Below, one piece after another: positions 43,734 to 56,090 of a DNA stretch of 64,000 bases; within the stretch, counting starts at the first letter, position 1; every line of letters starts with the position of its first letter. The notes below the pieces were generated by a model that searched no databases, had not been told where the DNA came from, and saw only the letters and a program-made list of their open reading frames with translations. This DNA comes from Selaginella tamariscina (lineage: Eukaryota; Streptophyta; Lycopodiopsida; Selaginellales; Selaginellaceae). The position numbers and the translations under genes are program-made. The stretch lies in the NCBI GenBank assembly GCA_003024785.1, contig PUQB01000855.1, positions 1-64,000 of the forward strand. The letters run 5' to 3'.

Positions 43734-43859
43734 CCATCAGTTGTATTAATGAAGCATGAGATATTATCTCTATACATAATTATGTATTATTACACATGCA
43801 TATTATTAAGCAATCGCAGTTATGATTTCTTAGAAATACTGCATAAACAGATATCATAA

Positions 43860-44690
43860 ATAACACAATTATTTAGGTGCAGGACAATATGTTTAGTACT
43901 AGAGATAAAATATGTTTTCTTCGGAACAATAAGATAGTTAGCACTGGAACTGTAAAAGTTCGAGATGATAATGCATTATGTCACAATATTGCCCAAGGAT
44001 CTTGTGTGTACGTATGGGTGAACACCATTTACAAGCATGTTGAGGTTCGGGAATGAAATTTGAGAAGGGTTCTCCTGTATTGTGGAATTTGGATGAAGTT
44101 AAGGCTAACACAGAATATGCAGAGTCACAAACAAACAGTAGCACGAATTTCCAGATGATGGCTTGCCTGCTGTGATGGATGAGGTGATTTTCTTTCTTCA
44201 TGAGATTGAGGTTGGGAGAGGCATCATCATAGCTATAAATCCAATGGAAGCAGTGTTAGAAGAGAAACTAGGGTCCGACTTCGTGGGTGTAGTTGTGACA
44301 GAGGTTTCACCTAATGGCACATTGCATCCTGGATCCCTCGTGAGGTGGCAAACATTTAAATTAAGACGGCAAGATGGTTCAATATATTCTGGGTTGGATT
44401 TCAATAATAACAACCCAGAAGAACAACTCATATTTGAAGAGGTTCCTTGCATTGGTCCTTTATAAGAAAAAGGCGATTTATGGATTGCAGATCTTCCCCT
44501 GCAAGTTTCAGCAAGAGGGTGAAGATGAATCCTACATCTTTCGAAAGTGTTACGAGCATTTCCATGATTGACTACTACAAGAAGAAGTGTTGTCAAATGG
44601 CAAACCGGAATGAAATTACCCAATGTAGACATGTCTTTCATATGCTCACCCAAAGCAAAGGCATGAGTTTGTATATGCTACACTAATTGG
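43860..44690 (+). pseudogene. Element coding remnants, unknown family
   Basis: Short plus frames: NNKIVSTGTVKVRDDNALCH followed by GSCVYVWVNTIYKHVE (43,925-44,052), and a 100-codon open frame 44163-44465 with GIIIAINPMEAVLEEKLGSD and GVVVTEVSPNGTLHPG. They may be N-terminal exons of the transposon protein whose later part starts near 44.9 kb. Not recognised with certainty. Confidence 0.35.
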
Positions 44691-44949
44691 GTGTATTGAT
44701 GGAATGGCCTCGGACACAGGTTATCAGAGTACATCCATGGTATTTAGTAAGGTGGCCATCTGCTTCAAAGCTTGGTACAGTATATACGGGATCCCAAGAC
44801 CATGTTCTACTGTTGGAGGATGAGTGGCTAGCTGGAGCGCGAAACTCAGTACATGGGAATACTCGCTTGGTCAAAACCGCTCTCACATTATGGCAGCCAT
44901 ATAGATACTCAAGGCTTTTGTAGAAGTAAATGCAAACAGGATGCCTCAC

Positions 44950-45330
44950 AAATGCCGAACCACAAATGCAGGGGTGGAGGCTCACATGATTGCACAACAA
45001 TTTGCCGGTCTCAGTACTATGCACACCGCATGCTTTCTGTGTCACGCCCATCAGAGTACCTATGTTTGATCCATGATAAGATGGATCATTCAAAGACCAG
45101 CATTTCAAAGCTCGTTGCAACACTAAGTGCCTTGGAAATGTCATGAAACTTCCGATTTTATTGACAGGTGTGCTAACACTAGCACGGTTATGAGTCATAT
45201 GGACACGTTTCACTTTCACATTGGTCTAATGACTCCAATTTCACTATTGGGTCATTGGCCATGTGTTTCAGAAACCTTAAAGCCCACTCACAGACAAGTC
45301 CTATCAATGATCTCAAAGTGAAGAAACAAC
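44950..45330 (+). pseudogene. Transposon protein, middle region with HDKMD motif
   Basis: Plus-strand frames give EAHMIAQQFAGLS, then YLCLIHDKMDHSKTSISKL near 45,058-45,115. The homologous copy at 54.9-55.2 kb adds FSKCDTCTSLKAIKACAKTL before it. A Cys pair, then HDKMD, then the GHTHEDID motif downstream recall transposon-derived proteins with a possible RNase H-like fold; that fold is inference. Confidence 0.5.
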
Positions 45331-45599
45331 ACCTTCAACCTTTACATAATGCTCTCATGAACACGTCTACACTTGAGGCTACTTGGGAATATGAGAGGCA
45401 TTGTCAGTAGCCTGCACAAAAAATAAATGGCCATGTTGAGAGTTCTAGTTCAGTGGAGGGATCTAGCTCAAATAGTGTACATGTGTCCTCAACATCAAAT
45501 AAGCTTCCTCGTCATTTGCTTTTACAGATGAATAATTGTGCAGGCGAGAACAAAAAATAGGTGAATCATTTTACTTAAGGGTTTCTCAAGCTCATACTT

Positions 45600-46205
45600 A
45601 CTTTTATTTTCTAGATATGTGCTAGCATACTTATCAATGCTTATTGCCAAAGGTGTGTTTGAAACAATCACGCTCAATTTTCTTATGGTTGGTCACACTC
45701 ATGAAGATATTGATGCGTTCTTTAGCAAGGTCTCCAACTCTACAAAAAGGACTTTGCTTGTGACTGAGGTGCCAAACTTCAAAAAATTTATCAAGAGTAT
45801 ATAAAAGAGGGAGTGATTCTTTAGTTGGTCACCTTGTGCCGCTACAATGCTTTTTTTCCATACGAGATGGTATACCTATTATGCAGTACAAGTTACGGCC
45901 ATCAGAGCATGAGTGGTTACCGAAGAGGGTTAATACTCTTCAAAAGTGGAGAGAATGGAAAGCCACTTCTCCCAGAAGGACAACTAGACCTATTCCATTG
46001 AGTGCCCAACTCAAGGAACAAGAGGTTATTATTGATGGCATCAAAAAATATGTGGCATGGGTTCAAAAATCGATGCTAAAGAATTCTGATAAGGCAACTG
46101 GTTACTCAGAACTATATAAGCATGTGGTTGACTATTGGGAGACTATTGTTCGAGAGTTGAAAGGGCCTACTGTCATAAGTACAGAATTGCAACCCTTTTT
46201 GGCCT
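45600..46205 (+). pseudogene. Transposon protein, C-terminal part with GHTHEDID motif
   Basis: LAYLSMLIAKGVFETITLNF, then FLMVGHTHEDIDAFFSKVS (about 45,680-45,735), TEVPNFKKFIKS, and after a 1-nt shift 45836-46207 with SIRDGIPIMQYKLRPSEHEW and KKYVAWVQKSMLKNSDKATG. The motif resembles the GHTHEDVD-type motif of DUF7869-like proteins found in transposons of several eukaryote groups; that family name is from memory and should be checked. Two acidic residues in the motif are candidate metal ligands. Confidence 0.6.
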
Positions 46206-47177
46206 AAAACAAGGTGACGAGAGGAGATTGAAATGACATCACTGAGCACAGACGACATAGAAGCTAGTAGTGATGTGGAAGTGCAAACCCCACACTTTGT
46301 TGGACAAAGGAACCAAAAACCTAAAACATACTTTGATTGCTACCAGGATCTTCAAAAACTAATGATGGTTCTTATTATTCCAGATGTGTCATATAATTAG
46401 CCTATTTGGATGGGTCAAATTATCGACACATCTGAAGTAATCACAAAAAATAGTATGGTTAAGGTTGCATGGTTCAAACCATAAAAAAGGTGACATAAGA
46501 AGGAGAGCGAAAGATATAATGGATGCCTAGAGAAAACATGGTCTCCCAATCAAAAAGACTCAATATGTTTTATAAATGTTAAATCCATTCGATATGGGTG
46601 GATATCAAGAAGCATTGATAAAGTCACGATTAACAAAACTGCAAGGGAATGTATGTTTTCTGAAGCTTAAAGCAATTACAAAATTATAAAATATCATATA
46701 TTTATATTCATAATTATTATAAACTCTTTAATAATAGTACCAATTGTTTACTTAACTATATAAATTTAAAAACGATATGGAAGATTGACTATATTATTAT
46801 AGGATTTTATATATTATATATATATTATTACTACTACAATTTTTTAATTAATAATGTTATATTTAAATATTAATATTTTAATAACAACATCAATATTTAT
46901 ATAATGTACCTTTTATACTCTTCCTTAATTGTTATATTAGGCAATATATTATATAATTTAATACTTTTACTTTTATAATGTTATTAATTTTTGTTCAATG
47001 AATGCTATAATTTATTAAAGGGTCGAATACAAAATAGGATATTCTAAAGAATATTCTATTTTCAAACATATATTCTAAAGAATATTCCTTTAACATTAGA
47101 AAATGCTAATTAAATAGCTAAAATTACTAATTATTAGGAAATGGGATTATAGCCATGCCCATTTTAGTTACAAGTTG

Positions 47178-47425
47178 CATTTATGTTTGATAGTATTTTT
47201 TAATTATTGTAAATTATTTTTAAAACGAAGAATATGAATATTCTAAGATATTTTAGGAATATTCCTTACTAAGTAAGGTTATTGAAGGATTAATTATTAA
47301 TTAATTAATATTCAAGGCTTAATTACATATTAATTAAATAATTAATTATTAATTAAAATTTAAGTATTAATTAGTAATTTATTTTATATTCCCATTTTCA
47401 TGTATCATGCCCACTTTAGTTATAC
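47178..47425. mobile_element. Terminal fragment of a T-type element abutting T2
   Basis: It repeats the last 250 bp of T1 (16,377-16,627), ending ATGCCCACTTTAGTTATACGTGCAT, and joins T2's right terminus directly. Two element ends are therefore fused in the same orientation. Confidence 0.6.
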
Positions 47426-47439
47426 GTGCATATATATAG

Positions 47440-49435
47440 TTGGCAATATCCACGTCAAGCTTAGAGTAGTACTCATAACAAAGTAGGGCACATCCATGTT
47501 CTTGTTCAATTATGAGTGTGGGATCTTGACTGACAAATTCCTTTTACCATGTTCTTGAAGAGTTTTAAGTTGGCATTTACAAGCCACGTTCATGGCACCA
47601 AGTGTAAATTTGGTCTAAGAGGCTATGGCGGGATAGGCCACAACTTGGGAAACAATGTCAAGAACATTTGACACTATATGACACATGGACAACACCCAAG
47701 GCATGCCCTTTGGGGTTGTGTCATGGGTTTAACATTGAGGGGTTGGATACTTTGGCAAGTAAGCATGCTTGCAGTCACATTAGGGCATCCGCGCAAGGGA
47801 GGTCAGGTTTCATAATAGGGTGCGCTAGTTGGCACACTTGGTTATGGGTGTTTTCATTGAGGGTGTGAACATGTCTAGTGGTTGAACAATCTAAACTCGT
47901 TAATAGAAGTCTTTTTGTGAAACACTTACATGGTTGTGTGTTTGGTGTTGTCCAAACCTAATCTTAAGGGGTTTTCTTAGCAAAACATTCATGTTCATTA
48001 CGATACACACTCATGTCCTCATTAAGTATTAACCCTAGGTCAAGGGTATGACTTGACACTTAAATCCTTAGAGTTAATTGTGGTTTAGGGTTGTCACCTT
48101 AAAAAGGGTTGTACTCCTAAATGAGGGTGATTATTTAAGGATTAAGTGACGATGCCTAAGCTTTATCATAGGGGTATATGTGAGACATGTCTCCTTGGTG
48201 GTGTTAGGGCATGAGCATGTTTAAGATTTAGGATCCTAAATTTTTAAATTATTCTCTTGGGTTTGAGGGGTACTCATTTCAGAGGACTTAGGTAGGACCT
48301 TACATGGTTATTCTTTTATCAATGCAAACTTTAGCTTGTGTGGTCAAGACACAACCCTTTATTTTGTCACCTTAACTTCCAATTGATAAGGGTACGTCCC
48401 ACCTTTAGGGTAGCCTATCCTTGTTTGGAAGGTTTTGTCAAACTACACGTTTTAAAGGTTAGAGGTTGAGGCATATCTTTAGCCTTCTTATTCACATCAA
48501 GTTAAGAGCAACACTCACAACTAAGCAAGACACATTTGTGTCCTTGTTCAACTATAGTGTAGGATCTTGGTAAATAGGTTTTCTTTATCAGGTTTTTAAG
48601 GGTTCATAAAGGGGTTCTAGAGGTGACATTTGTGAGTCACATTTATGGCAGCAGATGTAACTCTTATGGTGAGATAGTCTACATCTTAGGAAACAACATA
48701 AACATATAACACTAGGTTAGATGGCACATGTTACAATGCATGAGGGCATGCCCTTTGGGCTTGTCTCATGGGCTTAACACCAAGGGGTTGGATACTCTTG
48801 CAAGCAAGCATGCTTGTGCTTGTGTCAGGGTGGTAAGCCTTGAGCATTCGCTCAAAAGAAATTAGGTCTCATAATTGGGTGTGCTATTAGCACACTTGAA
48901 TAGGGGGATGTTCTTCTTAGGGATCTAGAGGTTGAACAACTTAAGCTCATTAGCATAAACCCTCGCGAGGTTATGTATTTAAGGTTATTCAAACCTAGCC
49001 TTAGGGAGTTTATTTAGTAGAACACTCGTGTTCGCCTATGGCACACACTCATGTTCTCACTAAGTACTAACCCTAAGTTTAGAGTATGACTTGGCCACTC
49101 AAACCGTTATGGATTAGTTATGGTTTAGGTATACCCCTTGTCGCCTACACCTTGATGAGGGTGATTCCTCAAGGGGTAAGTTATGATGCCTTAGCTTTGT
49201 ACATGAATATGTTCTTTAACAAGTTAAGGCATGAAAATGTCTAGGTTTCTTGAGGTAATATCCTAAAGTCTACTTAATTATCCTCTGGGGACTTAGGGTA
49301 GGACCTTAAGTCTTGTGCTCATTTAGGCCTTTTAATCAAGCTCTTTGGGTTATCTTGGAAGACTTAGTGTTGTTCATGACGAAAATGGCCACTTAGCAAC
49401 CACATGTTAACTCTTCAAGTAAAAACTCTAACACT
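47440..49435 (+). mobile_element. Two tandem diverged family A LTR copies, plus orientation
   Basis: The blocks ...GTGGGATCTTG...AAGCCACGTTCATGGCAC... (47.5 kb) and ...GTAGGATCTTGG...AGTCACATTTATGGCAG... (48.5 kb) are successive copies of the reverse complement of 9.0-10.1 kb. The second ends at ACTCTAACA (49,435), the expected LTR end in this orientation. Confidence 0.6.
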
Positions 49436-49914
49436 TTGGAAGTGGATTTGAAAACTTTGAACTCCTTATAGAGGGATTATAACTCCAAATTGATGGTGAT
49501 TAATTCAATTGTTTATCAAATCTTTTCTAATTAGATGTTTATGAATCAAGTCCACTTCACCTTTATCATACATCTTCTCAAGAGATATACCATGAGCAAC
49601 ATTTTGACATGCTTTTCAATACTCCTAATGGTTATCTTCTTTGCATTTTCTAAAATAGTGCCACAAGAGCATCTCCCTTTAACTTAACATTTGAATTGTC
49701 TCACTTGAGATAATGCCTCAAGAATGGCTAGGTCCATTAAGTATAATGGTTTACTATTTTACTTGATATGCTGCCAAGTAACTGGCTATATTCTTTGGTA
49801 GAGAGTTGGAGAGATAAAATATTTGTTGTCCTTAAAATAAGTGAGAAACTCAAAAAGATGTTGGGACTAACTAGTTCCTTAAAACCTCAAAGAGGATAAC
49901 CTAAACAAATTCAT
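49436..49914. other. Unassigned stretch between LTR copies
   Basis: AT-rich, no open frame of note, probably decayed internal sequence of a family A element. Confidence 0.3.
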
Positions 49915-51460
49915 GTCTTAACCCTATCATAAAGGCATGTGATCCCACATATACCTTATAATAGAGGCTAAGGCATCATCTCTTTAGATCTTGAGAAATT
50001 ACCCTCACTAGAGTGTACAACCCCTATATAATTACAAGGGGCAATATAATCCAACTAACCCCTAAAGGTTTTTGTTAGAAGCCAAAAATATAATATGTAG
50101 AACACTACATGCATAGAACTTTCCTATGGTGAGTAGGAAAATTTTGTGTACACAATAAATCTTATGATGATAGGAAGAATCCTATGGTGATAGGAAGGTT
50201 CCTATGCATGCATGAAAAAGACAATTACGATGGTTGGTATGAGGAGGCAAAAGCAGATAGGGTTGAGGGAGAACTATAAGGGCTAGAGAGGAGAACAAGG
50301 TCAAAGAGCAGAGCATAAGATAGAGAGAGAATCTTTAGAAGAGAAGTAAGTCTCCACACTCGTTATCTTTTTGTAATCATTTTAATAATGCAAGTGCATA
50401 ATTATGATATATAATTTATTAAACATATTTTTGTTTTATGAACAAGATATCTTGTAAATGTTCTAATATAGCAATGGCTAAAGCAAAATCTTATCTTTAA
50501 TTTTGAAAATGAGATAAGTGACATATAGAGCTAATATAAGGACAAAATCCATAAATTAATTAGGAAACTTTTCCTATATTGTGTGAATAGTGATTTTTGC
50601 ACATAGAGAAGTTTCCCATGTTAAGTTTGTTTGGCCAAAGATATAACCTAGGCTTACAATTAATATTTAGTGATAACATAAGCGTACACCATAGACAAAC
50701 ACAAAAGTAAATCTTTAAAGTTAAGGTTGACCAACCTTGAACATGCAGCCACCATAGGTGACTATGCAAGTGTTTCACAAAAGGGCTCAATAACTGAGCT
50801 TAGGTTATTCAACTTTTAGATATGTTCTCACACTCCCCTTAACCAAGTGTGCTAAAAAGCACACTTAGTTACAAGTCTTTGAGTAGATGCCCAAGGCTTA
50901 GCACTCTTACTCAAGCACAAACATGTAAGCTTGCCATAATCATCATATATGACCCTAGGAGTCATATTTATACCCTAGGTGTTTATGAAATGTCTACTTA
51001 GTGCCACTAATGAGGCTTGCCATATGCCAACTTTGAAATCCCTTACTATCAACCCTCGAGAGAACTCATGTTATAAATTCATCTACCAAGAACCCAAGCA
51101 ATTGAACAAGAGCCCAAACAATATACATCTTGTGAACTAGAATATATGTTTTATTTAATTGTGAATGTAGTTCTTAATTTTGCATGAACGAGGAAGTTGA
51201 AGTGAGGTCTCAACTTTTAGAATATATACTCAAACAAGGTCTTCTAGGTGTGCAAGTGAGTTATCGAACAAAAAGAGTCTTTGAATGCAACATACTTGGG
51301 CACAACAATGCAGATTTACCAATGGTAAGTGTATGTTAAAACTTAAGATGTGACATACACTCACAAACTTGGAGTTGAGATGACACAAAGGGTTGACAAC
51401 ACAAACTGAACTTATACTAGTGGGGAGGAAGGAAGTAGAAACTTCTCAATCTTTAATAAG
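49915..51460 (-). mobile_element. Diverged family A LTR, minus orientation, interrupted by a solo LTR
   Basis: 49,915-50,072 matches 9,230-9,395, and 50,625-51,240 matches about 9,395-10,100 (for example CAAGTGTGCTAAAAAGCACACTTAGTTACAAG). The two parts are separated by 50,073-50,624. Confidence 0.6.
50073..50624 (+). mobile_element. Probable solo LTR related to family B
   Basis: TGTTAGAAGCC... to CCCATGTTAA, 552 bp, with a U3/R-like region (AGTCTCCACACTCGTTATC, AATAATGCAAGTGCATAATTATGATATA) that parallels the family B LTR around 17,845-17,905. The flanks GTTTT and GTTTG are a near-perfect 5-bp duplication. The last bases lack the canonical CA, so the right border is uncertain. Confidence 0.5.
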
Positions 51461-52321
51461 TATTATTATGCTCACCCTCACACTTACCTTATGAAGCTTC
51501 CACCACAAAATGCTAATTATTCAACATAAGGTGTGACAATTTTATTAGAATCAAATTTGTGTTTTTTTCAACTAATCAGCTCATATATGTCGATATGGCC
51601 AGAGGTGATCCTAGAGGCACATAGATGTACAAATATACACAAGTAAAAGATTAACTTACTCACTTGATGTTACAAAAGCTTATCCTTATGATGTCACCTT
51701 TTGACACTAAGTGTATCTACAGTTCTTTCCCTTTGTATTCTTTTGCATATTATCCAATTTAGAAAGTGAACATAAGTTAGAATACTAATGAACTTCTCAC
51801 ATTGTGGAACAACTAATGTGGATGATTAAACTTTATACCTACTGCCTTAATCAATGATTGGCACACTCACATTAAACTCATTCCCCAAATAACACTATAG
51901 ATTAGGTACCACATAATTTCTTCATTCATTCCTAACATCATATCTCAAGTTATGAAAATTGAATTTCTAAACTCTCTCCAAATTCATTATATTAAATGAT
52001 TGTAACATTATTTACATTCTTCTAACTCTAAAAATGATCGCATAAATATTTAGTAAACTGAAATATAGTATTTTGATCAATTGAATTAATATTTAATTTA
52101 GTTAATGATCTAATAAGATATTAACTTTTACAAGTTGTTATCATGACACTAAAGTATTATATTAACTTTTACATTTAAGATATCTTGTAACTCAGCTACA
52201 ATAAGATATTTAGTTTAATATATTGAACTAAGATCCATTAATACTCAATTATGGAAACCTAGTATTCTTTGTAAGCTACAATGAATTTGCTTCATAAGTA
52301 GCACACCAAAGACCCTTTACT
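51461..52321. other. Decayed element DNA without recognisable domain
   Basis: A block near 51,590 (ATATGGCCAGAGGTGATCCTAGAGGCACATAG) matches one near 11,345 beside another family A LTR. Nothing else is identifiable. Confidence 0.35.
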
Positions 52322-52859
52322 ATCAAGTCGCTAGCAAGAGTGATCAGATTCATAGACTAAATTGAAGTAAGACTTTGATTAATAAGACCTAATGATTATA
52401 GTGTTGATTGCTTTTGTTGAATATTAATAGAAGTCTAAGCATATATAAATTATCTTGTCCTACCTAAATATAAACACATTGATGCAAGTAAGTGTTATAG
52501 GTTAAAGTGTTGAAGGCATGTGGAAGGGCCAAAGGTCCATAGTGAGTCTTGACACTACTTGTCATGGCTCTAACCTGGTGGATTGACCACTTGGAAGATT
52601 TATAAGATATAACAAATTTCAAATGCGCATCATTAGCATATGTTAGAAAATGGTTGGTACTTTTGTTAACCCAAATGGCAGTATGATGTATTCAAAATAT
52701 CCATATCAAGTGTGTAATGTAGTCTTCTATTCATCACTCTAACAAATGCAAATTAAATTGTACATTCCCCACAAGTTGATTTCATGAAATGTTGTGCTTC
52801 ATGCAATTTTTTCAACATATTAGAAACAAGTGGAAGTATATATCAATGGGACATGGTGA

Positions 52860-53180
52860 TTTTATGAAGACTTTGATATTCAATGACAAGGCATAAACTA
52901 CCATCCTTCTTAGAAACAAAGAACATATGGGTGTGGGCCAGGAAGTGAGAGTGTCAAATGAACCATGTTATTAAATTCTCCTCGATGTATTGCCTAAGTG
53001 TTTCCAATTCCTTTGGTGACAGATCAGACTTAATGGTGGCAATTTGCCTTCAACTAGATCAATTAGACAATTGATCGGTGTGGTGGCAGCATTGTTGCTT
53101 ATTTGTTTATCAAAGACATCAGCAAAATCAACATATTGGGCATGTACCACCACATATGTCTTTGTATTGAATGTAAACAA
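52860..53180 (-). pseudogene. Reverse transcriptase N-terminal remnant
   Basis: Minus-strand frames give YVDFADVFDKQISNNAATTP, then INCLIDLVEGKLPP, matching the start of plant gypsy RT (F-x-D-V-F ... P-x-D-x-x-I-D-L). After a gap VSKKDGSLCLVIEYQSLHK corresponds to the K-K-D-G-S-L-R block. No YxDD box remains. Confidence 0.7.
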
Positions 53181-53689
53181 ATGGATGACGATTGCAAAGG
53201 CAAAAGATGAATCCCCACACCCATCATTATGAATTATTCCAAGCTAATATGTGAATTGTTGACATGTAGGTGGACACCCATGATGGACGATGTGCAGAGT
53301 GACAAAATTTACATGGTGCAGGTTATCCAATCTAATTAATTATCTAAGCAAGTAGTTCCAATTCTCCCCGAAGACCATTGTTTCCCAACACCTCATTAAC
53401 AAATGTTGTGTAAGCTTGATGTTGGAATGATGTGCTTGCTAACCAAGATGACTCTCTAGGTTATACTTTGAATCTCCACAATAACAACCGAGATTATTGT
53501 CAAACCGTCATCACTTGGTTATTGATAGTCAACCACATTAAGAAGATTAACCTCAATTGGTGTAGGTTTAAATGACAAAGTAGTTGTATCCAATATGGTA
53601 GTAGTCCTAGAAGCTAACTCCCTCATCATAGTGGCATGAGGAAAAACTCAACTCACCACCTCGCACCAAACAGCCATAGATATGGCGTC

Positions 53690-54065
53690 TAAGAGAGATG
53701 CTGAATCTAGTTAACACAAAGGGAGGTCCTTAACATCATCTCAAAGACCATGTCAAAATTGTTCCTTGAGTGCATCATCATCCCATTGAATATCCAATTT
53801 AAACTTTGCTGTAAATGTTGACTTATCACCTTGGTCTAATCGACAAAGCTTATGGAGGGTTGCACATTCTTAATTGATGTTGTTGAACATGAAGGAATAA
53901 ATCCTCTCAAAATTTGCAAAATAATGCAATATAAGATCATTCTTCTCCAAAAATACCACAAACTAGGAAAGTGTTAGTCCAACTAGAAGAGAGTTGATCA
54001 ACCCAACTTTAGTAGTATCTGATCCATACCTCTATGGTTGCATCATTATAACAAGTTTTGATCAT
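53690..54065 (-). pseudogene. gag remnant of the short gypsy element
   Basis: Minus-strand frames include LHKLCRLDQGDKSTFTAKFK, then WDDDALKEQF and DDVKDL. These are the conserved end of the Retrotrans_gag domain in plant chromoviruses. Stops interrupt it. Confidence 0.7.
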
Positions 54066-55094
54066 TTTAAAAAATGGCAAAAAGCTGACCATGACCCATC
54101 AAACCTGGTAAGCATGCTCATTTTTTGTTTTGATCTTGGAGATAGAGCATGTGCATGCATTGCATGATTTTGTTTTTGTTATTGAAATCATATTAATTCT
54201 CCTTAATTTGAGTTTTTCATTTCCAATTGAAGAATTGCATATAAATTATGTGAAGCTATAATAAATATTATTGAGTAGCAAGTGGTGATAAAACACAAAA
54301 GATGCTACTTGTTGAGAAGCAATCAAGTTTTTAGGTTTAGATTCATATATTAATTTGAAGCAAGACTTGATTAAGGAGACCTAGTGATGTTGATTGCTTC
54401 TACTGAATATCAGCAAAAGCCTAGTTTATAGACATATTATATTGTCCTGCCCAAATATATATGATGAGGTAAATAGGTGTTGGTGGGTGGAAGCTCGAAG
54501 GTCTGGGTGCTGGAGGCCCGTGGGAGGGCCAAAGGTCCGAAGCAAGTCTTGACACTTATTTATGTTTACTTGAAAATACTTCAAGTTAAAACATTAAGAC
54601 ATAATATGTCTAAGTGTTGAACATGGAAACACTTACATGATCAAAACATGTTCTCACATTATGGCAGCCAGCCATAAAGATACTAAAGGATTTTGTGGAG
54701 GCAAATGCAAATAGAATGCCTCACAAATGCCATACCACAAATGCAAGGGTCAAGAAAAATCTCAAGGCTTTGCCTTTAATCTACACTCAATTGAAGTTGT
54801 ATAAACATGTGAAAAAGTGCCTCAGTTTAATGGGGCTTTAAATAATTTACACCAGTACCTTCAATAACATATGGAATAATCAATTTAAGGATATGAAGAT
54901 TGCTAGCTTTTCCAAGTGTGACACTTGTACATCACTGAAAGCTATAAAGGCTTGTGCAAAAACCTTGGTGGAGATGACTACCATTCAAAAGAAAATGGAG
55001 GCTCACATTATTGCACATCAAACTTGCTTGTCTTAGTACTATGCACATCGCATGCTTTCTATGACATGCCCATTAGAATACATGTGTTTGATCC

Positions 55095-56090
55095 ATGATA
55101 AAAAGGGTCGTTTAAAGACCAGCATTTCAAAGTTAGTTGCAACACTAAAGTGCCTTGGAAATATCATGAAACTTCTAATTTCATTGACATGTGTGTTAAC
55201 ATATGGACACGGTTGTGAATCATATAAACACTTTTCACTTCCATATTAGTCTAACAACTCAAATTAAATTGTTAAATTGTTACCCATATGTTTTAGAAAC
55301 CTTGAAACCCACTCACAAAGAAATCCTATGGGTGATCTCATAGTGAAGAACAATACCTTGAACCTTTGCACAATGCTCTCATGAACATGTTTGCACTTGA
55401 AGCTACTTGAGAATATGAGAGGCACTATCAATAGCCTGCACAAAAAATAAATGGCCCTGTTGAGAGTTCTAATTCAATAGAGGGATTTAGCTTATATCCT
55501 CATGAGTGTGACCAACCATAAGGAAACTAGTAAGTGTGATTATCTTAAACACACTTTTGATAAGTATGCTAGTACATATCTAAAAAATAAAAGTAAATAT
55601 GAGCTTGAGAAACCCTTAACTGAAATGACTTAACTTTGTTCTTACTTACATAATTGTGCATGTGTAAAAGCAAATGATGAAGAAGTTTGTTTGATGTTAA
55701 CTAAGCTTGAACCCTCCATTGAATTGGAACTCTCAACAAGGCCATTTTTTTTGTGCATACTACTGACAGTGCCTCTCATATTCCCAAGTAGCCTCAAGTG
55801 CAAATGTATTCATGAGAGCATTGTGTAAAGGTTCAAGGTGTTGTTTCTTCATTATGAGATCACCCATAGGACTTGTTTGTGAGTGGGTTTCAAGGTTTCT
55901 GAAATACATGAGTAACAATTCAACAGTCTAATTGGAGTAGTGTGGAAGTGAAAAGTATCTATATGATTCACAACCGTGTCTATATGTTAGCACACATGTT
56001 AATAAAATCATAAGTTTCATGACATTTCTAAAGCACTTTCAATGTTGCAACTAGCTTTGAAATGTTGGTCTTTGAATGACCCATCTTGTG
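55095..56090. repeat. Large inverted duplication inside T3
   Basis: The sequence from about 55,100-55,500 recurs in inverse orientation at about 55,690-56,090. For example AACACTCTTGAACC-type text at 55,350 corresponds to AAAGGTTCAAGGTGTTG at 55,827, and CACAAAAAATAAATGGCC at 55,440 to GGCCATTTTTTTTGTGC at 55,740. Arms are about 390 bp with a loop of about 190 bp. Confidence 0.7.

Larger units (their letters stand above)
44690..47177 (+). mobile_element. DNA-transposon-like unit T2, right part with GHTHEDID protein and right terminal repeat
   Basis: The sequence from 46,380 to 47,177 is the inverse of the left part of T1 (14,062-14,860), ending in ATGCCCATTTTAGTTACAAGTTGCAT. It carries the most complete copy of the GHTHEDID-type protein. 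The left end of the unit could not be placed; it may begin well to the left, within the 40-44 kb coding remnants. Confidence 0.55.
52322..54554 (-). mobile_element. Short decayed chromovirus-like gypsy element with about 233-bp LTRs
   Basis: Direct repeats at about 52,322-52,554 and 54,320-54,554 both start TGTCAAGACT on the minus strand. They flank 1.77 kb with gag on the right and RT on the left, the correct order for a minus-strand element. The protease region and everything after early RT are missing or unreadable, so it is an internally deleted copy. Left repeat borders are approximate. Confidence 0.55.

Noticed and set aside
44198-44653. 151-codon minus open frame
   Set aside because: It overlaps plus-strand frames in element-like context and has no recognisable motif; undecided but not supported as a gene.
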